Source of the DNA: Asterias amurensis
Taxonomy: Eukaryota; Echinodermata; Asteroidea; Forcipulatida; Asteriidae
Direction of reading: 5' to 3'
Length of the DNA: 64,000 nt
Assembly: GCF_032118995.1 (NCBI RefSeq)
Contig: NC_092667.1
Coordinates: forward strand, 3,650,931-3,714,930
Shown here: positions 49,501 to 56,469 of the stretch, in pieces
Numbering within the stretch: the stretch's first letter is position 1
Layout of the letters: each line of letters begins with the position of its first letter
Program-made: the position numbers and the translations under genes
The notes under the pieces: generated by a model
What the model saw: only the letters and a program-made list of their open reading frames with translations
The model's database searches: none
What the model was told of the DNA's origin: nothing

Positions 49501-52500
49501 GGTTGAGGTGTATAGAATAAAATCCTGAGGCTTGGCAGTCAGGGTGAATCTATTAACACTTCTCACATGAATGCCGTATTACTTGCTCTTGGCAACGTCA
49601 ACGTCATGCACAACAGCTAGACTTATTGAAAGGGATGATCAATACAAATAATGCACCTCGTGTAACCACTAGCTGTAGAAAACACAATCAGCTGATAGTC
49701 AATGTTAACGTAGCATGACATCATTGTTCAAAGAAAGAATGAAAAACCCTCTTCGATAACAACTCATCCAGGTTTCGACTGAGTGTTCAAAGCTCAGAAT
49801 TCTGTCAAACAAAAGATTACAACCGGTGCGTGTTGATAGATGACCTGAAACACACAGTTAGTCTGCGTGTGAGTGTAGCACAGTCAACCGTTTCTCACAA
49901 TCTGACAAGTCGTAAAACCCAACAGAAGCCTTTTCGATCTGGGTAGAATCTCACTCTTTCCCCAAAACCACGTCAGCAGTGACAACCACCCAGAAAAGAC
50001 ACTGTTGAAGTCTTTTTGTTAGACGAGCCACCGACTGAGCTCGGGATGCGATTGTCAACAACGAAACTAGATTCACAAAGAAAAAAACCCTTATCCAATG
50101 CCTGATGTCATACCAAAGACTACGTGCTGCAAACACGTCACACGAGCTTCGCACCCTATTGTTACTCCCATCTTCGCTAGATCGGGTCAACGTCTCTCTT
50201 GGACTTTTCTCATTGTGCAACCCAGAAATCCCATGCCTCTGAACTTTGAACGGCTAGAGTCAATACATATATATATTTTTGTGTGAAATACATATATGGG
50301 TAAATCGAGGAGGAGATAATGGTGTGTGTTTCAGAAATTCTGAGAGATGACGCCAATCGGTATTTCCCAACAACAACATCACGACAGACGGATATTAAAC
50401 ACAGGCTCAAAAGATATTGATTGACAACCAATGCTTTTGTATGGTTTAATATCAATGGACACATTTCAAATGAAACTAGAACCCAAGATAAACAACTTTA
50501 TTTCTTCAACTTTCTGTCCTAAAAACCCCCAAAATAAAACAAAATTGTTGTACAACTTTTGACATTCACTAACTTGTAACTCTGTCAATGTAGGCAAAAA
50601 CTTAATCCCATTTCAGTGTAAACTTGTTTACTCAACAACTTTTACAAAAAAATGTCCATTTGGGAATTTAGGGACAGCTACACTGACGTCAACAACAAAA
50701 AAGTTTTGAAGGAAGATAATGTGACACAATTATGCCAAATTAACAAATATTCAAAGATGGGAAACGTCAAAACTCTTTTGTTTCTGACAGATTAGCAGTT
50801 TGACCACAAAACAGAAACAATTTCTCTTTATGGTGTAATTACGAGGTTGACTCCCGACTACCATTATTCTTGTTTACGTACATGAGACACAGATGGGGGC
50901 TACTTGCCTATGATAATGCATGGCAACAATTACCATAACGCGTTAGTGAAAACAATCATAGACGAATCCCCTTACTCATGCAAAAAAAACAGAAGAAAAA
51001 CAAAACAAAGAAAGCAATCCTTGTTGGGTGTTTTGACAATGTTTTGATAATATTTGCAGATAATTTGCACACACCGACGTCATCCATGACTGCGTGTGAA
51101 GTTTACGATGATACGTCACCTGATATGGTGCACGTAATTTCTTGAAAGAAAAAAAAGTTGGGGAGGTATAATGAAAGGTGTTTACAACATAGACTGTTAA
51201 CAATAAGAGTGAGAACGAAAAGGTTAGGGGGGGGGGGGTGAGGTGAGTCTACTGGAAATGGCAATGGAGTGGGAGGGTGGTTTGAGAATGGGAAAGAAGA
51301 TGAAGAAGGAAGGGAAGTAGACAGTAAAGTTCTCCATTTAAAGACACTGAACACTATTGGTAATTGTCAAAGACCAGTCTTCTCACTTGGTGTATCTCAA
51401 CATATGTATAAAATAACAAACCTGTGAAAATTTGAATTCAATTGGTAGTCGAAGATGCGAGATAATAGTGAGGGGGGGGGGGAACACCCTTGCTGAGTGA
51501 GACCTCAAAATCTAATTCTGAGGTCTCAAAATCAAATTCGTGGAAAATTACTTCTTTCTCGAAAACCAGGTAACTTCAGAGGGAGTCATTTCTCACAATG
51601 TTTTATACTACAAACAGCTTTCCATTGCTCGTTACCAAGTAAGTTTTGATGCTAATCATTATTTTGAGTAATTACCAAAAGTGTCTACTGCCTTTAAACA
51701 CCTGAAGATCAGTTAAAAAAATCTCTCCAATTGGTCCGGCTGGTTAGTTCAGAGTTGTAAAGCATCCCAATCTCATATGGACTACAGGAAACACTCTTGC
51801 ATAGCAAAATATTTTGACTGAACAGATTTTGAATAGCATTTCTCTATACTATCAGGGAAATCATTCACCGGACTAGTCCAAAATTCCTCCTTTGGGATCA
51901 AATGAAAAAATGTTGTAGAAATATCTAAATCCCTTAAAGGAACACGTTGCCTTAGACCGGACGAGTTGGTCAAAACAAAAGCGTTTGTAACCGTTTTTTA
52001 TAAAATGCATATGGTTGGAAAGATGTTATAAAAGTAGAATACAATGATCCACACAAGTTTGCCTCAAAATTGCGTGGTTTTCCTTCTACTGTGCGAACTA
52101 ACATGGTCGGCCATTTATGGGAGTCAAAATTTTGACCCCCATAAATGGCCGACGTGTTAGTCGACGAGCTAAAAGGAAAACCACGCAATTTCGAGGCATG
52201 TTTGTGTGGATCATTGTATTCTACTTTTACAACATCTTTCTACCCATATGCATTTTATAACAAACGGTTACAAACGCTTTCAAAGACCAACTCGACCGAT
52301 CCAAGGCAACGTGTTCCTTTAATGAAAAATTACCTAATCACAAGGCCATGGACAGCCACCTCAAGGTGAGGGCTTCACATACACTTACATTGGAGGAAGA
52401 AGAAGAACTGATTTGGGCTGTCAACCCAAATCAACTGCCACCAGGGGTAAGTTGGCAGTTTACTCCTCTACATGTAGGGCTGAAGTACAAACAACATGAG

Positions 52501-52638
52501 GTCCCCGATTGTAGGTTACCCACTTGTGTGCAAGTGACATTTTCTGCGAAGTTCCAGAGAGTTGAATGTTAACTTACCTAGCATGCGAACATAGATGGCT
52601 GCCTTGTCTGTCCTGTCAAATGATATGCCTCCCCTCCT
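22381..52638 (-). CDS. PDE7A: PDE7, cAMP-specific 3',5'-cyclic phosphodiesterase 7
   Basis: Thirteen shared exons (42546-42635, 39607-39764, 36292-36355, 30442-30537, 29819-29919, 29208-29339, 28259-28350, 26542-26623, 25751-25813, 25539-25635, 24785-24865, 22896-24230, 22381-22598) plus either 52578-52638 or 49099-49336 join in frame at every junction. The 49099 form would be 948 aa. The catalytic domain (about 163-470 in that form) has [14 protein letters not shown] (His229, His233), HDLDHPG (His269, Asp270), [10 protein letters not shown] (Asp379) and the purine-binding Gln430 in IQSGFM, so it should hydrolyse c[17 protein letters not shown] and [14 protein letters not shown] are PDE7-type. 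Unusual: about 475 further residues, Ser/Arg/Pro-rich, follow the domain, where human PDE7A (about 482 aa in total) has a few dozen. It probably predates the PDE7A/PDE7B split; the symbol follows synteny. The most 5' coding exon is outside the window or unrecognised. Confidence 0.93.
22896..24230 (-). CDS. PDE7A: PDE7 exon 13, end of catalytic domain and long tail
   Basis: 1335 nt in one open frame. It starts [17 protein letters not shown], then [15 protein letters not shown] ends the catalytic domain. About 400 low-complexity residues follow: an N/T-rich patch, many SP and RxxS motifs ([20 protein letters not shown]), and a basic stretch [15 protein letters not shown]. The frame reads TAG just after the exon, but CGA|GTAAGT at 22890-22896 is a donor whose phase fits the next exon exactly. 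Confidence 0.9.
24480..24690 (-). repeat. tRNA-derived SINE, Leu/Ser-like head
   Basis: On the minus strand GTGGCCGAGTTGATAAGAGC resembles an A box and GTGGGTTCGAATCCC a B box, with a longer variable region between, as in class II tRNAs. The tail ACTTGTGTCTTTGAGCAAG recurs at 37690-37740. It lies between PDE7 exons 12 and 13. Confidence 0.65.
24785..24865 (-). CDS. PDE7A: PDE7 exon 12
   Basis: 81 nt, phase 1 to 1. It ends IQQIQS before GFM; the Gln of IQS is the invariant glutamine that contacts the nucleotide's purine. Confidence 0.92.
24895..25283. repeat. TTAAAGGCAGTGGACAC MITE, copy 4
   Basis: Starts 30 bp upstream, in gene orientation, of PDE7 exon 12 (24865). The left terminus is eroded; the right end ...GTGTCCACTGCCTTTAA is intact. 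Confidence 0.85.
25539..25635 (-). CDS. PDE7A: PDE7 exon 11
   Basis: 97 nt. [20 protein letters not shown] includes the last metal-ligand Asp; VTEEFFNQG follows. A poly-G run (about 25512-25526) lies just inside the adjoining intron. Confidence 0.95.
25751..25813 (-). CDS. PDE7A: PDE7 exon 10
   Basis: 63 nt, phase 0. [20 protein letters not shown] aligns with the human SHLDRGDLCLEDTRHRHLVL segment. Donor CAA|GTAAG. Confidence 0.88.
25884..26344. repeat. TAGAGAGGTTTCGCAGAGTC element
   Basis: 461 bp with perfect inverted ends (TAGAGAGGTTTCGCAGAGTC left, complement right). It lies between PDE7 exons 9 and 10 and is followed 1 bp later by a half MITE. No transposase was seen. Confidence 0.85.
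26346..26502. repeat. Half copy of TTAAAGGAACACGTTGCC element
   Basis: A single arm, bounded TTAAAG...CTTTAA. It ends 39 bp from the splice donor of PDE7 exon 9. Confidence 0.75.
26542..26623 (-). CDS. PDE7A: PDE7 exon 9
   Basis: 82 nt. [20 protein letters not shown] aligns with human TQIGALILATDISRQNEYLS. Confidence 0.94.
26775..26803. repeat. (ATT)n microsatellite
   Basis: About nine units of ATT with one interruption, in a PDE7 intron. A similar ATT run lies at about 15618-15645. Confidence 0.8.
27420..27580 (+). repeat. tRNA-derived SINE, plus orientation
   Basis: ACAGAGCTTCAGTATG and TTGGTTCAAACCCCGC are a degenerate A/B-box pair. The flanks resemble the copies at 39435 and 62005 (GTCAAAATAGG, TTGTTCAACCCC). 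Confidence 0.5.
28259..28350 (-). CDS. PDE7A: PDE7 exon 8
   Basis: 92 nt. [20 protein letters not shown] aligns with human [20 protein letters not shown]. Confidence 0.95.
28917..29090. repeat. Head-to-head SINE tails
   Basis: ATAGATGTTAAATTTGCATC...GTTAGCACTGTATACT matches the SINE tail at 56211. From about 29015 the same tail appears inverted (CAGTGCTAACACA...AAACCAAAGTTAAT), giving a palindrome of about 150 bp. Confidence 0.65.
29208..29339 (-). CDS. PDE7A: PDE7 exon 7 (HDLDHPG)
   Basis: 132 nt, phase 0. [20 protein letters not shown] and GVNQ supply the metal-binding His-Asp pair. Acceptor ATGACAG, donor AGG|GTGAG. Confidence 0.95.
29819..29919 (-). CDS. PDE7A: PDE7 exon 6 (first metal-site histidines)
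   Basis: 101 nt. [20 protein letters not shown] carries the general-acid His and the first HD-domain metal ligand, almost identical to the vertebrate sequence. Confidence 0.95.
29996..30160. repeat. GGCCT-ended 'GGTGCC' repeat
   Basis: Starts GCAGGCCTCAAAATAAC, has GGTGCCC blocks, ends AAGGCCTGCAGAG. It lies close to PDE7 exon 6 (29919). Confidence 0.5.
30442..30537 (-). CDS. PDE7A: PDE7 exon 5
   Basis: 96 nt, phase 1 to 1. [17 protein letters not shown] aligns with human FHLFSLHGLIEYFHLD. Confidence 0.88.
30710..30906. repeat. GGGCCCAA/GAGCTGCTTAAGC MITE
   Basis: 197 bp, from GGGCCCAATTTCATAGAGCT to AGCTCTATGAGAGTGGGCCC: a nearly complete, well-preserved member of this family. Confidence 0.8.
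30907..34545. other. PDE7 intron stretch without recognised gene
   Basis: No exon was found. A run of 22 G lies at 32783-32804. A SINE-like GCTGCAGTGCAATCAGCAGCC segment lies near 31586-31700. The rest is AT-rich with no repeat that I could link to the other families. Confidence 0.4.
34546..35141. mobile_element. hAT-like non-autonomous transposon
   Basis: 596 bp with ends TAGTGCTGGGCGAAT and ATTCGCCCAGGCCTA, flanked by a perfect 8-bp duplication CAAGTAGC (34538-34545 and 35142-35149). An 8-bp duplication with TAG-starting inverted ends is typical of hAT elements. The inside is full of inverted CCGGATATTCG/CGAATATCCGG-type repeats and has no transposase. Confidence 0.82.
35150..35340 (-). 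repeat. SINE fragment, Leu/Ser-like family
   Basis: Contains the ACCATCTCTACTCTCACTGGTACCCA and CATGGTCAAGTATC blocks also seen near 3610-3690 and 37680-37750. It directly follows the hAT-like element. Confidence 0.45.
36292..36355 (-). CDS. PDE7A: PDE7 exon 4
   Basis: 64 nt. [20 protein letters not shown] aligns with human MLEKVGNWNFDIFLFDRLT, the start of the catalytic domain. Donor GAG|GTGAG in phase 1. Confidence 0.88.
36975..37135 (+). repeat. tRNA-derived SINE (56211 family)
   Basis: GTGGGTTCGAATTCCCCCCAAGTGATT is a B-box region; CTCGGGAAAGTATACAGTGC is the shared tail. Confidence 0.6.
37670..37770 (+). repeat. SINE fragment, Leu/Ser-like family
   Basis: GTGTGGGTTCGAATCCCGGT (B box) followed by CATGACACTTGTGTCCTTGA, the same tail as the 24480-24690 copy but on the other strand. 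Confidence 0.6.
37772..37929. repeat. CAGGCCTG-ended repeat
   Basis: From CAGGCCTAATACTTCATGGA to ACATACAGGCCTG. The CAGGCCTG ends are inverted. Related copies lie at 53096, 54771 and 59319. Confidence 0.7.
39425..39606 (-). repeat. tRNA(Asn)-like SINE abutting PDE7 exon 3
   Basis: On the minus strand ATAGCTCAGTTGGTAGAGCG (A box), ATGTTAA (Asn-type anticodon loop) and GATTCGAATCCC (B box). It is flanked by TGTTTGTGAGTTATTT (about 39427) and TGTTTATGAGTTACTT (about 39590), probably a diverged target duplication that reaches the exon's splice donor at 39606. Confidence 0.65.
39607..39764 (-). CDS. PDE7A: PDE7 exon 3
   Basis: 158 nt, phase 1 to phase 0. Contains [12 protein letters not shown], where RRTS is a textbook PKA site, then a Pro/His-rich stretch and [10 protein letters not shown], aligning with human LDDDYNGQAK. 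It is the least conserved shared exon, but its phases and ends fit. Confidence 0.8.
40470..40595 (-). repeat. SINE fragment, Leu/Ser-like family
   Basis: CATGGCCGGGATTCAAACCC (inverted B box) and CTCAGCAACGACACGCCA (inverted A-box region), as in 24480-24690. Confidence 0.6.
40924..41307 (+). other. Unexplained 127-codon open stretch without ATG
   Basis: Inside a PDE7 intron, on the opposite strand, a frame is open for 127 codons and contains no ATG. The composition looks protein-like ([36 protein letters not shown]), but I recognise no family and see no convincing pair of splice sites. It may be a relic exon, an element fragment or chance. Confidence 0.2.
42546..42635 (-). CDS. PDE7A: PDE7 common exon 2
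   Basis: 90 nt, phase 1 to phase 1. [10 protein letters not shown] and [12 protein letters not shown] align with human GDVRVRSRAG and RRGSHPYIDFRI. Both alternative upstream exons can splice to it. Confidence 0.9.
43444..43462. repeat. Poly-G tract
   Basis: 19 consecutive G in a PDE7 intron. Similar tracts close by: 19 C at 43603-43621 and interrupted G runs at about 43877-43908. Confidence 0.9.
44706..44890 (+). repeat. tRNA-derived SINE (56211 family)
   Basis: GTGTGGGTTTGAATCCCACC (B box), GTAACATGTCTGTAATATTT, GGGAGTATACAGTGCTAACA and a terminal CTGATGCAAATTTCC match the full copy at 56211-56469. Confidence 0.7.
44904..45276. repeat. TTAAAGGCAGTGGACAC MITE, copy 5
   Basis: Both termini are present (TTAAAGGCAGTGGACACTAA and the complement), with a short deletion near the left end. 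Confidence 0.85.
45930..46552. repeat. TTAAAGGCAGTGGACAC MITE, copy 6, interrupted
   Basis: The left part GGCAGTGGACACCTTTGGTAATTG runs to ...GACCAG at 45966. The family sequence resumes after 46208 (TATTCTCACTTGGTGC) and continues, diverged, to about 46552. The gap is filled by another element. A further decayed copy lies at about 45790-45925. Confidence 0.75.
45966..46208. mobile_element. GGGCCCAA MITE nested in another MITE
   Basis: About 243 bp, from GGGCCCAATTTTATAGAGCTG to CGCTATGAAATTTGGCCC, with nearly perfect inner arms (CCTTGATAAAAACAGGATTACC and complement). It splits the older MITE at GACCAG|AGTATTCTC, so it is the younger insertion; the duplicated target is short (AG or CAG). 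Confidence 0.82.
46985..47080. repeat. CAGGCCTG-ended repeat, partial
   Basis: TGTATGCTTCGTTTTTGAAA, GGGCAAGGGCACC and TAGGGCACCCTATGAGG match one end of the family. A second partial copy lies at about 47496-47640. Confidence 0.5.
47080..48382. other. PDE7 intron stretch, no gene seen
   Basis: AT-rich; includes a partial CAGGCCTG-family copy near 47496-47640 and another fragment near 48060-48120. No exon signals were recognised. Confidence 0.4.
48383..48943. mobile_element. CTTAAAGTCACCTGGAA element with long hairpin
   Basis: 561 bp with perfect 17-bp inverted ends (CTTAAAGTCACCTGGAA). An inner inverted repeat (about 48546-48625 against 48700-48788) includes GACGTCAATCGAGGCAGAC and, in each arm, a TGACGTCA (48548-48555, 48778-48785). 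No coding capacity. Confidence 0.85.
49099..49336 (-). CDS. PDE7A: PDE7 alternative first exon
   Basis: An open frame ends ESDMKVL with donor G|GTAAGTGA in phase 1, exactly the phase needed for the exon at 42635. The first in-frame ATG (49336, context GAAATGA) gives [16 protein letters not shown] and 79 residues. The frame stays open without an ATG to at least 49444, so this could instead be an internal exon. The peptide lacks RRGxIS, as vertebrate PDE7B does, so it is probably a second promoter's product. Confidence 0.62.
49590..49610 (-). promoter_or_regulatory. PDE7A: Paired CRE half-sites upstream of PDE7 alternative exon
   Basis: CGTCA at 49596-49600 and again at 49602-49606 are two CREB half-sites one base apart, about 260 bp upstream of the ATG at 49336. 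Their function is inferred from sequence only. Confidence 0.35.
50684..50691. promoter_or_regulatory. Full CRE octamer TGACGTCA
   Basis: A palindromic cAMP-response element about 1.35 kb upstream of the alternative exon, outside any repeat that I recognise. It could contribute to cAMP feedback on PDE7; it could also be chance. Confidence 0.3.
51337..51697. repeat. TTAAAGGCAGTGGACAC MITE, copy 7
   Basis: Both termini are present, slightly diverged (TTTAAAGACACTGAACAC left). A poly-G run replaces part of the interior near 51474. Confidence 0.83.
51934..52322. repeat. Full hairpin element TTAAAGGAACACGTTGCC, copy A
   Basis: 389 bp, two arms of about 180 bp that are near-complements around CGGCCATTTATGGGAGTC. 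Ends TTAAAGGAACACGTTGCC and complement. It lies 256 bp from PDE7 exon 52578-52638. Confidence 0.9.
52578..52638 (-). CDS. PDE7A: PDE7 upstream exon with RRGGIS motif
   Basis: 61 nt, enters in phase 0, leaves in phase 1. [20 protein letters not shown] aligns with human PDE7A [20 protein letters not shown], whose RRGAIS is a PKA pseudosubstrate-like motif; the human junction also falls just before RRG. The exon supplying the start codon was not identified and may lie beyond 64000. Confidence 0.9.
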
Positions 52639-53095
52639 CTGTAAATCAGAAAAAAACAAGAGGCGAAACTTTAGATAAATTTGGTCTATTAATAATAATA
52701 CTACACATAGTTTCTAACATGTACACTGTACAAGTACATGGTGTATATAATAATGCTTTATCACATCCCCTAGGGGGGTATCAAATCGCTCAGTATTTTT
52801 TATGTGGAGCTTTGCTTTTATAGTATGAAACATACATTGGATTGCATATAAATTAGTTATGGCAGTATATTCAGACATCTCTATTAGTGTTTTGAGAGGA
52901 GACTACAGGTTGTCTGAAAATCGAGCTGAGATGCAGCCCTGCCTCACACCATCTACAAGTTCATAAATACATTGAGCGCCATTAAGGAGTTGCGATAGAT
53001 CGCTGCGATTAAGTGGATCTACGGTTTGTTCAGCTGACTTGCGGTTAACGGGGCACTGTCCGGGGACCAACACCCAATAGAGTTTCAGGCCTGAT

Positions 53096-53269
53096 TCCTC
53101 ACGGAGGCAACAGAAGAATTGCCTCTGTGCCCCTCTTTGGTCATTGCCTTGGTGCCCTTGAAATGCGCCAGTAAAAATTAACACTTTCCTCATAGGGTGC
53201 CCTTTACCAAGGCGAAAATAATTGCCTTGGTGCCATATTGCCCCTTTCATAAACGAGCATACAGTCCTG
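53096..53269. repeat. CAGGCCTG-ended repeat
   Basis: From CAGGCCTGATTCCTCACGGA to GCATACAGTCCTG, with GATTGCC- and GGTGCCC-type blocks. Confidence 0.7.
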
Positions 53270-54770
53270 AGACTTTTACCATCATCTTGAGTCATGCCCC
53301 CTGTCTTCAACCGTGATACTGTATTCTTGTTCCAATCTCACCATACATGGGCCGGTCTATTTTGTCCCAACCAGTCTTTGTTCCATGTGTTATAAATTTA
53401 ACTAGGAAGCGAACACACAATGGTTGTATCACTAACGCAATGGTGAATAAACATGACATTTGCAAAGTGAAATCCAGAGGGAATCGTGACGTTAACCATC
53501 TCACATAATATGTTTGGCGCGTGAAAGTGTTCATATTGTTTGTCCAAAGTGTTTTTTTCTTATTGTTCCCACTTTTCCAAGGTCTTACTCTACTCCTACA
53601 GGAGCTATTGAATGTGCACGTAGACAATTAGTCAACGTAATTACCATTTCTACGAACTTTCTTATTTGTATGTTAATCCCGCATCATTGATTTCCTTAAT
53701 TTTGACAAGCGACCTCGGCATGTTTAGTCTTTGAGGACACAACGCACCACGTCATGATGGGACCGACAGCATGCATAAATAAAATGCTTTGATTGTCCAT
53801 GCTGAATGCAACAGTTTCAACTGTCTTAAGTAGGCAAGTATTGGGGGGGGGGGGGGAGAGCAAAGCAAATTTTGGCCCAATTTTAAGGTTAAGATTAAAA
53901 GTTGAAGTTATACTTTGACTGATATGACCTAATTAGTACAAAGTCATACTGTTGAATGAAACGTTTTGACCGACTACAATGGTTTTGACCGACTACAATG
54001 GTTTTGAAGCAGATGATTGAAAACTTGACCAAACTAACTGCGGGGTTTGCCCCCACCCCCTTCCCTCCCTACTGGCTATGCTCTATGGTCTAAAGCACAA
54101 GTTTTATTTAAGGGCAAGTCTTCAGCCTGCAATATTTCTAACTTTATAAGGTCTCAGCTTCAAAGAAAACATTCCGATACCAAATAAATTAGGTGTTTGT
54201 AATGCGCCGAATCAATCTAAAAAGATGTTCAAGGCGCAGCAGAGACAATCCATAGCTTTAAATCTCTATTTTGGTATTTATGGTTTCATCTCCTTTTTCC
54301 TTGAAATGATAACAAGTAGATTTTTCACACAACCTCAGTCGGAACTCAACTATGCCACAGACGTCGTGTTTTTTTTTTTCCAGTTTGAAGTGGTGAGGCT
54401 ACCTTACACCCAGCATTTATATTCTGCCCAGCAAGTGCCTCTTTATTGATTAATCAATGTTATGCTTGTGTTGATTGTGCCTGTACTATGCATGGTTACT
54501 GGCTTCATTAGCCATACAATGAATGATTCCAATTGCACTTATGTCCTGTACGTGTTACATCAAAAGGGAAGGAGGGGCGAGGGAAGATCGCCCCAAGGAC
54601 GCCCGGTCGCCTACTGCCTAAATGAAAGCCAATGGGGGAGGGGTGGATTTTGAAGGGCGTGAATATTGCATTGTAATGAAGAGTTGCATCAGGGTTGAAT
54701 GAAGGACCTCTTTCTTGGGTGGGTTGGGGAGAGGGGTGTTGTGATGAAGGAAGAAAACAGTGGAGAGATA

Positions 54771-54945
54771 AGGCCTGATACTTCACGGAGGCAATGGAGG
54801 CGATTGTGCCCCCCCTGGTCATTGCCTTGGTGCCCTTCAAATGCACCATTAAAAAATTTACAATTTCCTCATAGGGTGGTGGCCTTTACGAAGGAGAAAA
54901 TGCTTTGATGCACTTGCCCTTTCAAAAACGAAGCATACAGGCCTG
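54771..54945. repeat. CAGGCCTG-ended repeat
   Basis: AGGCCTGATACTTCACGGAG to GAAGCATACAGGCCTG; the best-preserved copy and a good reference for the family. Confidence 0.75.
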
Positions 54946-55183
54946 AGAGAGAATTTCATTTATTTTTACTTTGGATGTACATGTAGCACGCCTCATAAAC
55001 GTAATTCAGAACCTAATCTAAGTCACTCCTATCACTCAGGAGTCCATCACACACAGTAAATCATTGAAATGCATTAGAAGCAATGAACAAGTAAGCCAGC
55101 CCAGACCATTGAGAAAGAACCGGCCAGACCAAGTTAGAATTTTAGAGTTTTACTGGTCAGTAGAGTATTTGTTATGGAGGGCA

Positions 55184-55564
55184 TTAAAGGAACACGTTGC
55201 CTTGGATCGGACGAGTTGGTCCTAAAAAGCATTTGTAACTGTTTTTTATAAAATGCACATGATGTTGTAAAAGTAGAATACAATGATCCACACAAACATG
55301 CCTCGAAATTGCACGGTTTTCCTTTTACCTCGTCGACTAACACGGGCGGCCATTTATGGGAGTCAAATTTTTGACCCCCATAAATGGCCGACCGAGTAAG
55401 TTCGCGCTGTAAAAGGAAAACCACGCAATTTCGAGACAAACTTGTGTGGATAATTGTATTCTACATTTAAAACATCTATCCAACCATATGCGTTTTATAA
55501 AAAACGGTTACAAACGCTCATTTATCGACCAACTCGTCCGATTCAAGGCAACGTGTTCCTTTAA
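55184..55564. repeat. Full hairpin element TTAAAGGAACACGTTGCC, copy B
   Basis: 381 bp, same architecture as 51934-52322, with centre GGGAGTCAAATTTTTGACCC. Confidence 0.9.
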
Positions 55565-56210
55565 TGAAAATGACAAGGAGATTACAGATGAACTGTAACA
55601 CCACCACAACACGTTTAAAAGCTGATGATGCCTGGGAGCCAAAAACAAACTTCTAAATTTCACTTTGAATTTTCATTGAGATTTATAAAACATTTTAAGG
55701 TAACTTAAGTTCTCTTTCCAAAACCTACATTTGTTTTTTGTCAGAGGGATCAAGATATCCTTGTGGTTTATTATTTGAAACAAAACATCCATATATAATC
55801 ACAGTATACACACAGGGGCATGCTATCCAAATAAACATTAACAAATAATCCATGAAAACAATCAGCGACGTTACATTTCCATCAAAGATGAAGTGTACAT
55901 GTAACCAGCAATGACATCGGTCCCCAGGGCTTTGTTAAGACGGATCAACGTTTTCCATTAAACTCGCTATCGAGTTCAATTTTAATGCCTAAAAAGCACT
56001 TTGGCTCAGCATTGCTGTATTCATTAGTGTAATGTTGTGTGACTTGGCTACGCTAAGATGCTCCTAAAGGCATGTACGTTGATGAGAATTATACCTTTAA
56101 AGGGGTGAAGCGAAAAATGTTAAAAAACATATTATGTTGGGAAAGTAACTCACTCGGGGAGCGTTTTCGTCCAGGAATTTTGCATAGCAAAACAATTAGC
56201 CTGAACTTAT

Positions 56211-56469
56211 AATAGATGTTAAATTTGCATCGGGGATAAAGAATATTAATTTTGGTTTTTACCCATACACCGATGTGTGTTAGCACTGTATACTCAGTAC
56301 TTTCCCGAGTCCTGTGAAAGAATATCACAGGCATGTTACTCGGGTGGGATTCGAACCCACGACCCTTGCAATTCTAGAGCAGTGTCTTACCAACTAGACT
56401 ACCGAGGTTGCCGGCAGCTAGAGGCAGTTCGAATCCTATGTTTTGGCAGCGGGTACCGCAACGATATAA
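56211..56469 (-). mobile_element. Complete tRNA-derived SINE with 14-bp target duplication
   Basis: Flanked by identical TAGCCTGAACTTAT (56197-56210 and 56470-56483). On the minus strand: a leader with GTTGCGGTACCCGCTGCC, a tRNA-like part with TAGTCTAGTTGGTAAGAC (A box) and GTGGGTTCGAATCCCACC (B box), then a tail with GTATACAGTGCTAACAC. The duplication shows that it arrived by target-primed reverse transcription using another element's enzyme. Confidence 0.85.

Noticed and set aside
49032..49520. 162-codon plus-strand open frame
   Set aside because: It is the opposite-strand shadow of the PDE7 alternative exon, whose phase-1 donor and downstream joining support the minus strand.
50098..50470. 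Additional exon upstream of the PDE7 alternative exon
   Set aside because: Short frames here lack donors in phase 0 or 1 leading to a PDE7 exon; the region is more likely promoter or intron.
51970..52369. Small frames reading [20 protein letters not shown], also near 26308 and 55134
   Set aside because: These are translations of the hairpin element TTAAAGGAACACGTTGCC, found in both arms and both orientations, so not a protein family.
56340..56405. Possible functional tRNA gene on the minus strand
   Set aside because: It lies inside a SINE bounded by a 14-bp target duplication, and the acceptor stem is mismatched.
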